The translations under genes were made by a program, and so were the position numbers. A stretch of DNA of 49,741 nt from Propionibacteriaceae bacterium (GTDB lineage Bacteria > Actinomycetota > Actinomycetes > Propionibacteriales > Propionibacteriaceae): assembly GCA_031261485.1 (NCBI GenBank), contig JAISJO010000084.1:1-49741 (forward strand). The letters are read 5' to 3'. Below, piece by piece: positions 43,183 through 49,741 of this stretch (positions within the stretch are counted from its first letter, which is position 1; each line of letters starts with the position of its first letter). The notes under the pieces were generated by a model that saw only the letters and a program-made list of their open reading frames with translations, searched no databases and had not been told where the DNA came from.

Positions 43183-43318
43183 TTTGGCCTAGTCCGTCAT
43201 GAATGAGAGGGCTCGCACGGTGTAGGTGCAAAGTCAGCCGGAAAATCGGCCTGGAATCGGCGAACTCTGATCCTGGACCGTGGCTCACCGCTGAATCCGC
43301 ACGGAAGTGGTCAAAGTT
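43183..43318. repeat. Dispersed 136-bp repeat, copy B (right flank of TOTE module)
   Basis: Same orientation and exactly the same length as copy A at 39255-39390. Copies A and B bracket the TOTE and sigma-like genes. The similarity may extend outward to a shared GGGCGGTC just upstream of each copy. No open frame here has a convincing ribosome site. The rest of the 43083-43460 gap holds a hairpin only. Confidence 0.8.
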
Positions 43319-43409
43319 GGGCGCCGGATTCCAAGTCAGCCTTGGGGTGGGAACACGACCCAAGAACGGCCTGCCGCTACGGAAACACTGACTATCGGCC
43401 ACTCGAACT

Positions 43410-43437
43410 GTCATTCTGCGCGAAGTCGCAGAATGAC
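43410..43437. terminator. Hairpin downstream of the GrpB-like gene
   Basis: TCATTCTGCG (43411-43420) and its exact complement (43427-43436) with a six-base loop, extended by one more G-C pair. Lies 24 bp behind the minus-strand grpB-like stop codon. No U-run on either strand. Probable terminator or processing site. Confidence 0.5.
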
Positions 43438-43460
43438 GAGATGCGCCAGTCAGTGGGTCC

Positions 43461-44042
43461 TTAGGGCACGTACCGGTTGGGATACTCGACCCGGGCGCGA
43501 TCCGTGATTGTCGTGATGAGCGGTGTCTTTGCTTGGGTGTATCCGTCGCGGTCGTGTTCGTACCGCTCCAGCAGGGAGCGTTTCAGTTCGGCGTAGGCGG
43601 CTGCGGTTTCGGGGTGGTCGAGCAGGTAGTCGCGGAAGTACAGCTCGTCCCAATCGCCCAAGGGACGCACATGCAGGTGGTACACCTTGTCAGCGAAGCC
43701 TTGTGGCGTGTACCCCTTGTTGAAAACCAAGCGTAGGGGCTGGCCAGTGGGGACACCAGACATCAGCAGCCATCCCTGTCCTTCCAATATGGCGGCCAGG
43801 TCTTCGCCGCTGCGGTCCGATACCTCCATCAAAATGTCCACGGTCGGCTTGGCCAACAGGCCGGGCACAGCGGTCGAGCCAATGTGGCTGATGCGTCTGA
43901 TTCGGTCGCCCAGCAGAGCCGTGAGGGCGTCGCGTTCCTGCTCGTACCATTCGCGGTAAGCCAGATTGTGGTTGCGTAGCACAATCGGAAACAACTCCCA
44001 CAGTTCCTCCAGTGTCCATTCGGCCAGCGGTTTGTCGCTCAT
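43461..44042 (-). CDS. GrpB family protein (nucleotidyltransferase-like)
   Basis: 193 residues. RRISHIGSTAVPGLLAKPTVDILMEV (residues about 49-74) is the family signature: GSTAV plus D-I-L of the nucleotidyltransferase fold. HLHVRPLGDWDELYFRDYLLDHP and Y-AELKRSL follow, also conserved. The substrate is unknown for the family. 51 bp behind the ClbS/DfsB gene, same strand. Confidence 0.92.
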   Translation of the reverse strand: MSDKPLAEWTLEELWELFPIVLRNHNLAYREWYEQERDALTALLGDRIRRISHIGSTAVPGLLAKPTVDILMEVSDRSGEDLAAILEGQGWLLMSGVPTGQPLRLVFNKGYTPQGFADKVYHLHVRPLGDWDELYFRDYLLDHPETAAAYAELKRSLLERYEHDRDGYTQAKTPLITTITDRARVEYPNRYVP

Positions 44043-44093
44043 GCCAAATCCGAATCGTGCTGGGTGACATAGCGCGCAAGAGAGTCGACGGTT

Positions 44094-44615
44094 TCACTCA
44101 TGAGCGGTCTGATTCGCTGCTCGGACTGCTTTGCGGAGTTTGGTGATGGCCCAGTCGTAGTGGCTTGATGTGGAGGAGACGAGGTACGAACCCAATGACG
44201 TTGTGCCGGTCCAGGGGTAGTACTTCTTGGTGAAGAGTTCTTCATCGGTATGACCTTCGATCAGGGCCAAGACTTGCTGGTGAGACTGCGCCAGGTCGGC
44301 TATAGCCTGGGCCAGTGGTACGTCCTGAGCGTTCTCCCAAATGACTGCGTTCAGAGCTGCGGTGGTCTTCCAGGTGTAGCCGGGCGCGGGCATAACGGGT
44401 TTCGTTCCTGACATGCCGTCGGCGTACCAGCGCAACATCATGTCATGCCACTTGGTGAGGTGTACCAGCACGTCCCGCAGGTTTCGGTCTCGGTCCTCGA
44501 AGCTGAACGGACCCTCTTTGACGTCGTCAGGCAGCGAAGCAGCCATTGTCATCAGGTCGTCATAGCCGCTGGCCGCAGCATCGAGCAATTGTTGACGTGT
44601 AGTTGGACGAGACAT
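44094..44615 (-). CDS. ClbS/DfsB family four-helix-bundle protein
   Basis: 173 residues. NLRDVLVHLTKWHDMMLRWY, MPAPGYTWKTTAALN and LFTKKYYPWTGTTSLGSYLVSSTSSHYDWA match the DUF1706 family. One member, ClbS, protects its host from the genotoxin colibactin; the roles of others are unknown. Probably cotranscribed with the GrpB-like gene. Confidence 0.92.
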   Translation of the reverse strand: MSRPTTRQQLLDAAASGYDDLMTMAASLPDDVKEGPFSFEDRDRNLRDVLVHLTKWHDMMLRWYADGMSGTKPVMPAPGYTWKTTAALNAVIWENAQDVPLAQAIADLAQSHQQVLALIEGHTDEELFTKKYYPWTGTTSLGSYLVSSTSSHYDWAITKLRKAVRAANQTAHE

Positions 44616-44793
44616 GGCACGCTCCTTCGTCGGTTCTCGGCGAACTCACGCCGCCCAGGCACTCCCAATAGTCGCATGTACAGCACTCAAGCGCAATGGG
44701 TTTGCTCTGGATTCTGCGGCGGAGCCTGTGCTGCGCCTAGTCGCAGTGCACAGAATGGCGACATGAGGCAATCGGGGTTTTGTCGAGTGTGCC

Positions 44794-46263
44794 TCAAGCG
44801 CGTACAGAAGTGAGCAAGTCAAGCAGGGTTGTCACAGGGATGGAGGCAACACGGATACGGTCGTCGCCCACACCGTACGGCAGCCAGAGCATGTCATCAT
44901 GCACCAACCCTCCACAACTGTACACAACATTGGGCACATAACCGTTGCGCAGCAGCGGTCCACCGGGCTCCAGCAGGGGAGTCGTGCTGGTGGCCAGAAT
45001 CCGTGTCGGGTCGTTCAGGTCGAGCAGGATTGCCCCGATACTGTATCGACGCATCGGTCCAACGCCGTGAGTCATGACGAGCCAGCCTCGATCCGTCTCG
45101 ATGGGGGAACCACAGTTGCCGCTTTGTACAACATCCCACAACTGGGAAGGACTGTAGATGGGTTCTTCCTCGCTCCAGTCGAGCCCATTGTCCGAGCGAG
45201 TCAGGAATATCCCCTCCCCATCGCCGCGACTGAGAGCCAAGATGGCTCCATCGACAAGGCGCGGAAACAATGCCATACCCTTGGTTCGAGCCGGAGGTCC
45301 CGTGAGGCGATGGATGGTGAAGTCTCGAAAATCGGTGGTGACCATGAGGCGAGAAGTAATGGCATGGCCGTTGTACGCAGTGAAGGTGCCTCGGTAGTCA
45401 CAGTGGCCATCGTCATGGGTGAACCGCACAAAGCGGACATCCTCGACACCGCGCCTTTCCTCGTCAGCGACGGGAATGAGGACGCGCTGGCTGAGTTCAG
45501 TATTCTTCGAGAAGACTGCCCGGTAGGCCGACCGAGCGACCACTCGTATTGTTTCTAGTTCGTCACGGGATGAAGAGCGTCGCAGCAACTGCTCAGGCAA
45601 GTCTCTCATCGCCTGCTCCACGTCCTCGCTGGCAAACCTGTCAGGCAGGGCCTGAACCACCGCTCTGACAAGGTCATTCATCTGCCCATTGCGTTCCAAC
45701 GCTTGGAGGAAGTGCTCAGATGTCCATTCCCCATCGCTGATAGTGGGCAACGCCAAAGGAGTCTTTCGAGGTGAGAATGCCCAAGAACGCCCTGGCCCGA
45801 TTATCGCTTCGCAGAACTCGACCGACGAGAGGTGAGACTCGCCTATGGAACGCAAAGACAGCAACACTCGCAGTTGGTTAGGGCCAACGTCGCTTTGGTC
45901 AGGATGGATGACGACACTGGGGTTGCACAGGGCCGCCCCTTCGACCGCGTATTCCGCCGTGAAGACCGACCCTAGGACTACTGTCATTGCATCAGATATC
46001 TCAGGCGCGTCGGTCCCGCGCACCATCTCGGCGTGAGTCCGCAATACCTCTTCAAGTCCCACATCGCGGGAGCCGAACTGGGATAGGACTCGCCGGGCTT
46101 GTTCATCGACTTGGTCGTCATCCATCGCCAAGACACGCTCGGTCACCGCTTCCGTCCGAGAGGCAGAGCCGGGTGTGCTCTCACCGGGAAGGAAGAGGCG
46201 AATCACGACTCGGCTCGGGTCGTGGGTGAGTTCGACTCCAGCGTCGATGGGGTGATTGGTCAT
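44794..46263 (-). CDS. Glycoside hydrolase family 130 (mannoside phosphorylase/mannosidase)
   Basis: 489 residues, longer than the usual ~330 because of an N-terminal helical extension (1-150). The propeller carries GVEDVRFVRFTHDDG, YRGTFTAYNGHAI, KGMALFPRLVDGAILALSR and GVGPMRRYSIGAILLDL, the standard GH130 order, with the conserved catalytic Asp in VEDVRF. Family members cleave beta-1,4- or beta-1,2-linked mannosides, by phosphorolysis or hydrolysis. Overlaps the unknown 340-residue gene by ATGA and forms an operon with it and a GT4 gene. Confidence 0.88.
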   Translation of the reverse strand: MTNHPIDAGVELTHDPSRVVIRLFLPGESTPGSASRTEAVTERVLAMDDDQVDEQARRVLSQFGSRDVGLEEVLRTHAEMVRGTDAPEISDAMTVVLGSVFTAEYAVEGAALCNPSVVIHPDQSDVGPNQLRVLLSLRSIGESHLSSVEFCEAIIGPGRSWAFSPRKTPLALPTISDGEWTSEHFLQALERNGQMNDLVRAVVQALPDRFASEDVEQAMRDLPEQLLRRSSSRDELETIRVVARSAYRAVFSKNTELSQRVLIPVADEERRGVEDVRFVRFTHDDGHCDYRGTFTAYNGHAITSRLMVTTDFRDFTIHRLTGPPARTKGMALFPRLVDGAILALSRGDGEGIFLTRSDNGLDWSEEEPIYSPSQLWDVVQSGNCGSPIETDRGWLVMTHGVGPMRRYSIGAILLDLNDPTRILATSTTPLLEPGGPLLRNGYVPNVVYSCGGLVHDDMLWLPYGVGDDRIRVASIPVTTLLDLLTSVRA

Positions 46264-47282
46264 AGAGCCTCAATCGAGCGTCGGTGTTGCAGGGTGCTCA
46301 AGGCAGCCAGTGTGGATTCTGCGCCGCAATTCTCGTTGCGTCCTCCTGGTTCGAGGCCGTCATACCCGACCCCATCAGTGGCATTGTACATAGCGGTGTT
46401 GGAATCGTTGTCGCCTACGAACCAAGCCCACGCCAAACGAATGCCCTCTGCCCAGTGCGGGTCGCCCGTCGCCGCGAGTGCGTGACGACAGGCGTCGGCG
46501 ATGGCGGCTGGTTCGATGGCCTGTTGATCCCACAAAGGGCCTGGCTGGCCGGGGGTTCGCCCCTTCGACCCGGTGACGGACAGGTGCCCATCCGGGCTGG
46601 TCTCAATAGCGAGCAGGACGTCGAGCAGGCTGAGTCCACGTTCGAGACAGGCGTGGTTGTTCGCCGCCGCGCCGCCTGTGATGAGAGCATCGCACAATGC
46701 CGCATTGGCGTATGTGAGACGAGGTTCGGGCCATCCCCAACCAGTGGTCTCCTTGGCCGCGTGGGTCCCGATGGCATTCAGGCACTCGTGCAGCAAGGCG
46801 GGAGCCTCAGGGGATTCCTGGTCGGAGGCCATGGCGTCGGCGGCGCCAATAGCAGCGAACGACATGGTGTGGATGAAGGGAGAGCGTAGTCGGGCCGCAC
46901 GGTTGAACGCATCCATTGCACGCCGCCTGACTTGGGGAGATGCACCATGACGGGCAGCGAATCCCAAGGCAGCGACGGCTCGACCCCACCAATCGCCCAT
47001 GAGGGGTTCGTCCTGCCATGTTCCCGAGGCGGACATCCGGTTATGGGTGGCCCTGCTGTCGGTGACTGCTCGTTCGACAAAGTTCAAGTAGATTTCGACG
47101 AGATGGGCCGGTGCGTTCGGTCCCCGTACAACTACTGTCAATGCCCGTGCAACATCGTCCGTGCAGTACCCATGCTCGACGCGAGGTTCCGAGAACAAGG
47201 CGTGCTCAAACAAGCCCCATTGAGTCGTCATGGCAACAAGATGGTCGAAGTTCAGCGCTGGGAGGGTATCGCTGCTCGTCAT
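46260..47282 (-). CDS. Unknown helical (six-hairpin-like) protein of the GH130-GT4 cluster
   Basis: 340 residues from ATG 47282, overlapping the GT4 stop by ATGA. Sequence features: VEHGYCTDDVARALTVVV, SGTWQDEPLMGDWWGRAVAALG, GWGWPEPRLTYANAALCDALI and HWAEGIRLAWAWFVGDN. Repeated W/G-rich helices suggest an (alpha/alpha) barrel. No numbered family recognised. The acidic residues in TDDVARAL and WPEPRL could be active-site residues. Tight coupling with a glycosyltransferase and a GH130 enzyme implies work on the same glycan. Confidence 0.75.
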   Translation of the reverse strand: MTSSDTLPALNFDHLVAMTTQWGLFEHALFSEPRVEHGYCTDDVARALTVVVRGPNAPAHLVEIYLNFVERAVTDSRATHNRMSASGTWQDEPLMGDWWGRAVAALGFAARHGASPQVRRRAMDAFNRAARLRSPFIHTMSFAAIGAADAMASDQESPEAPALLHECLNAIGTHAAKETTGWGWPEPRLTYANAALCDALITGGAAANNHACLERGLSLLDVLLAIETSPDGHLSVTGSKGRTPGQPGPLWDQQAIEPAAIADACRHALAATGDPHWAEGIRLAWAWFVGDNDSNTAMYNATDGVGYDGLEPGGRNENCGAESTLAALSTLQHRRSIEAL

Positions 47283-48415
47283 ACTCCAGCACCGACAAGC
47301 GACGACTCGCGGCTCAAGGCGCGGTAACGACTGGCCACGGCGGACCAACTGATGCCGACGGTCTCAGCGCGGGCGCGTTCAGACATGGCATGGGCCAACT
47401 GTGGATCAGTCAAGACTGTGCGGATGGCTTGGGCAATCGCGTGAGGGTTGGCATGGTCGACGAGGATGCCAGCACCATCGCTGAGAAGTTCGACCGCATG
47501 AGGGAAGCGCGTGGCGATGACAATCTTGCCTGCCGCCACAGCCTCCACCAGCACACCCGATGTCGATTGGTCGCGCGAGTCATAGGCCAGGAGGACGGCG
47601 GTGGCCGCGGCCACTTGGGCGGCCAGTTCGTCGGTTTCTTGGTATCGTCCGTCGAGCTCGACATCGTTGCTCACACCTTTACGGTGGGCAAGTGCCAACA
47701 ACGAATTGCGGTAGTGATTGCCCGATTCGCGCAACACTTTGGGATGGGTCTGGCCAAGCACTCGGTACAGCGGGCGCGGGTTCAGGTCAGCCAACTCGGG
47801 CATGGCCCGGATACCCCACTCAATGCCTTTGCCAGGCCCCAGCAGACCCCAGCCCAAAATGACAGGCCGGGGAGAGGCCTCAGTCGTCATGGGATCGATC
47901 CACTCGCTGACGCCATGGGGGATGACGTGGATGAGTGATTCGGACACCCCATAATGTTTGATGAGAAGGTCTTTCGCCTTGCGTGTCATGGCCACCAGAC
48001 CCTTGGCCATTCCCGCGATCTTCTGGATGATGCGACGCTGGCGCCAGGTTGGCCTCTCAAGGACGGTATGCAGAACGACGAAGCAATCGACGTTGATACC
48101 TTCTAAGATATCAAGGACTTCGACACCGCTCCTGCCACCATAGATGCCGTATTCATGCTGGACGATGACCACGTCGCACTGGTTGAGAAGCTCAACAGTT
48201 TGATGACGACTCGCCGCCGATCGTGGGTGCAAATCACCAACGATGCGAGTGTTTGGGCCGGGCGTGGCTGGGCCGGTGGGGACGAGATCGTCCACGCGGA
48301 CGACTAGGGATTCGTCGCCGTCGTCATAGGCGATGGCCGAGGCCAAATTGGAGGTGAAGGTAGCCAGACCACAGCGGGTCGGCGGGTAAGTACTGAGAAA
48401 ACCGTATGTCGTCAT
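47279..48415 (-). CDS. Glycosyltransferase family 4 (GT-B)
   Basis: 378 residues from ATG 48415 (ATG 48424 is a possible alternative). N-terminal domain TYGFLSTYPPTRCGLATFTSNLA; donor domain with GWGLLGPGKGIEWGIRAM and the E-x7-E-like region SGVLVEAVAAGKIVIATRFPHAVELL. No signal or membrane segment. Known GT4 enzymes are retaining and use sugar nucleotides; the donor is not predictable. First gene of the GT4-unknown-GH130 operon. Confidence 0.9.
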   Translation of the reverse strand: MTTYGFLSTYPPTRCGLATFTSNLASAIAYDDGDESLVVRVDDLVPTGPATPGPNTRIVGDLHPRSAASRHQTVELLNQCDVVIVQHEYGIYGGRSGVEVLDILEGINVDCFVVLHTVLERPTWRQRRIIQKIAGMAKGLVAMTRKAKDLLIKHYGVSESLIHVIPHGVSEWIDPMTTEASPRPVILGWGLLGPGKGIEWGIRAMPELADLNPRPLYRVLGQTHPKVLRESGNHYRNSLLALAHRKGVSNDVELDGRYQETDELAAQVAAATAVLLAYDSRDQSTSGVLVEAVAAGKIVIATRFPHAVELLSDGAGILVDHANPHAIAQAIRTVLTDPQLAHAMSERARAETVGISWSAVASRYRALSRESSLVGAGV

Positions 48416-48728
48416 AGGCGCCATCCATGCTCGTCGTCCACGCTCTGACAAGCGAAGACGGATGCGAGACGTCTGCCGGATGGCACCCCCCGTGGAACCG
48501 CGTCACCGCGATCCGGTTGGCAGTCATGGAGTCGATGACCCACACATAATGCGGCGCCGTCCCAAAACTGACATTACGCTTAGTATACCGTGAGGAAGCC
48601 CGATGTGGGCGGCCCGCAATGTGCGATGATGTGGCCGTTATGGCAGGTCCATCGAAAATGTCAGCGGTGGGCACTAGTGTGGTGCTCATCAAATAGTCCG
48701 TGCCCGACAACGGAGGGGGAGTGACACA
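48416..48728. promoter_or_regulatory. Divergent control region between the GT4 operon and the GPH symporter
   Basis: A -10-like TATACT lies on the minus strand (complement of 48582-48587) for the GT4 operon, which would have a leader of about 160 nt. CTGACATT (48568-48575) and its complement (48657-48664) form a spaced inverted pair, and CACTAGTG lies just before the symporter gene; both are candidate operator pieces. A 146-codon frame on the minus strand crosses the region but lacks support. Confidence 0.35.
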
Positions 48729-49741
48729 ATGAGCGACATCGTTGAAGAGCAGTCTGATGATCAATCCGGCGTGACCAGTGGAGTGGAGAAGGCCAGCTAC
48801 GGGTCGTACTTCGCAGGCCAGAACATCTTCTACGCCCTGATTTTCATGTTCCTGGTGACCTTCTTGACTGATGTCGGCATCCCCGCCAAAATTGTGGCGG
48901 TCATCGTCCTTGTCGTGAAGGTGTGGGACGCGGTCAACGACCCCATCTTCGGCGGACTGATTGACAAAATCCGGTTCCGCAAAGGCCGGTTCGTGCCCTG
49001 GCTTCGGATTTCTCTCGTGGGTGTGCCCATTGTCACAATCCTCTTGTTCGCCATCCCCTCTGGTCTGTCGCTGGGGTCCAAGATCGTCTGGTCAGTGATC
49101 GCCTACGTCTTGTGGGACACTGCTTACACAATATGTGATGTCCCCATCTTTGGGCTTGTCACAACGATGACCGCTGATTTGGGAGACCGAACGAAGCTCA
49201 TCTCCTTGGGGCGTTTGGCGGCGAACATTGCCATGGCTGCTGTCATCATGGCTCTGCCTCTCTTCCGCCAAGCCGTCGGCGGATGGCTGCCCATGGTCGT
49301 CATTCTGTCTGTGGCCGGTGGGCTCCTCATGATTCCCATCTGTTTCACCGCGAAAGAGCGCGTCATCCCTCATCAGGAGGCCGAATCGGTCGGCCTGAGG
49401 CAACTGGGTCGTTTCCTCATCGGCAACAAGTATCTGCTGATTTTCTATGCCGCGATGATCATCAGCCAGTCGTTCGCCGTGCTCAACGCGCTCAATATGT
49501 ATGTCGTGCGTTACAACTTGGGGGACGAGCGCTGGCTGACGCTGGTGGCTGCAATCTCGCTCGTGCCTATTGTGGTGGCGGCGCTGCTTATGCCATCCAT
49601 CGTGAAGAGAGTGGACAAGTTCACGCTCTATTTCTGGTCGTCCGTGGGGTCGGTGATCATCGCCCTCGTGGCCTACTTCGTCGGCTATCACAACTTCACC
49701 GCTCTGATGGTCTTGCTGGCGATTCGCTCCGTCATCGCCGC
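48729..49741 (+). CDS. GPH-family (MelB-like) sugar:cation symporter, 3' end outside window
   Basis: 337 codons visible, no stop before the window end. A strong ribosome site, GGAGGGGGAG, precedes ATG 48729. YGSYFAGQNIFYALIFMFLV and KVWDAVNDPIFGGLIDKIRF (the D-P-h-x-G cation/sugar site of helix II) and RFRKGRFVPW (loop 2-3) are GPH signatures, followed by regular hydrophobic helices. Known role: Na+ or H+ coupled uptake of glycosides. Divergent from the GT4-GH130 operon, so mannoside uptake is likely. Confidence 0.92.
   Translation, partial: MSDIVEEQSDDQSGVTSGVEKASYGSYFAGQNIFYALIFMFLVTFLTDVGIPAKIVAVIVLVVKVWDAVNDPIFGGLIDKIRFRKGRFVPWLRISLVGVPIVTILLFAIPSGLSLGSKIVWSVIAYVLWDTAYTICDVPIFGLVTTMTADLGDRTKLISLGRLAANIAMAAVIMALPLFRQAVGGWLPMVVILSVAGGLLMIPICFTAKERVIPHQEAESVGLRQLGRFLIGNKYLLIFYAAMIISQSFAVLNALNMYVVRYNLGDERWLTLVAAISLVPIVVAALLMPSIVKRVDKFTLYFWSSVGSVIIALVAYFVGYHNFTALMVLLAIRSVIA

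Noticed and set aside
44704..44760. Hairpin ATTCTG/CAGAAT similar to the one at 43410-43437, flanking the grpB-dfsB pair
   Set aside because: Only six base pairs match and the loop is long; the resemblance to the other hairpin is too slight to call a paired element.
48324..48764. A 146-codon minus-strand frame in front of the GT4 gene
   Set aside because: It overlaps the GT4 gene in another frame and the start of the divergent symporter gene, and resembles no known protein.

Overview
This window is chromosomal DNA of a high-GC Gram-positive bacterium (Actinomycetota). The pointers are the codon usage, the gene families (actinobacterial MATE, SDR, TetR and LacI proteins, an Opp-type permease-ATPase fusion), the many GTG starts and the large glycosidase inventory. 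The genus cannot be fixed from sequence alone. The carbohydrate genes suggest a plant-fibre or gut niche.

Layout. 1-1013: tail of an unidentified gene, then a VapBC toxin-antitoxin pair. 1057-5425: hisF / 2-hydroxyacid dehydrogenase / HIT overlapping genes, a MATE transporter and an unknown protein. 5459-8075: a Trm9-like methyltransferase divergent from a bacterial Elp3, which together predict a eukaryote-like wobble-uridine pathway. 7933-10011: an IS element set between two 227-bp imperfect direct repeats, each carrying the 3' ends of elp3 and tetR. 9952-14159: TetR, GH3 beta-glucosidase and MFS transporter. 14298-17175: YdeI-like protein, alpha/beta hydrolase, a three-copy repeat beside tRNA-Lys(UUU), a GNAT and tRNA-Ala(GGC), followed by a duplicated piece of the tRNA-Ala 3' end. 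17380-20183: SDR, an Abi_2/HEPN abortive-infection gene preceded by a compact structured RNA, and an NAD(P)H oxidoreductase.

20309-39134: one large sugar-oligomer locus, all on the minus strand. In transcription order it holds an Opp-type ABC importer (SBP, OppB, OppC-OppD fusion, OppF), a LacI regulator, then MFS, GH3, GH1, esterase, six-hairpin protein, GH2 and GH43. Perfect palindromes of the type AGTGTCAC/GTGACACT lie on the promoters of both the SBP gene and the MFS gene, so one LacI protein probably controls import and degradation together.

39255-43318: a TOTE-type primase-helicase (conflict/defence family) divergent from a sigma-like HTH gene; the pair is bracketed by two direct copies of an unnamed 136-bp repeat. 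43461-44615: GrpB-like and ClbS/DfsB-like proteins. 44794-49741: GH130, an unknown six-hairpin-like protein and a GT4 glycosyltransferase with 4-bp overlaps, divergent from a GPH-family sugar symporter cut by the window end; this is probably a mannoside system.

The most interesting items are the elp3/trm9-like pair, the repeat-bracketed TOTE module, the Abi gene with its RNA leader, and the recombined IS junction that left both neighbouring genes intact.
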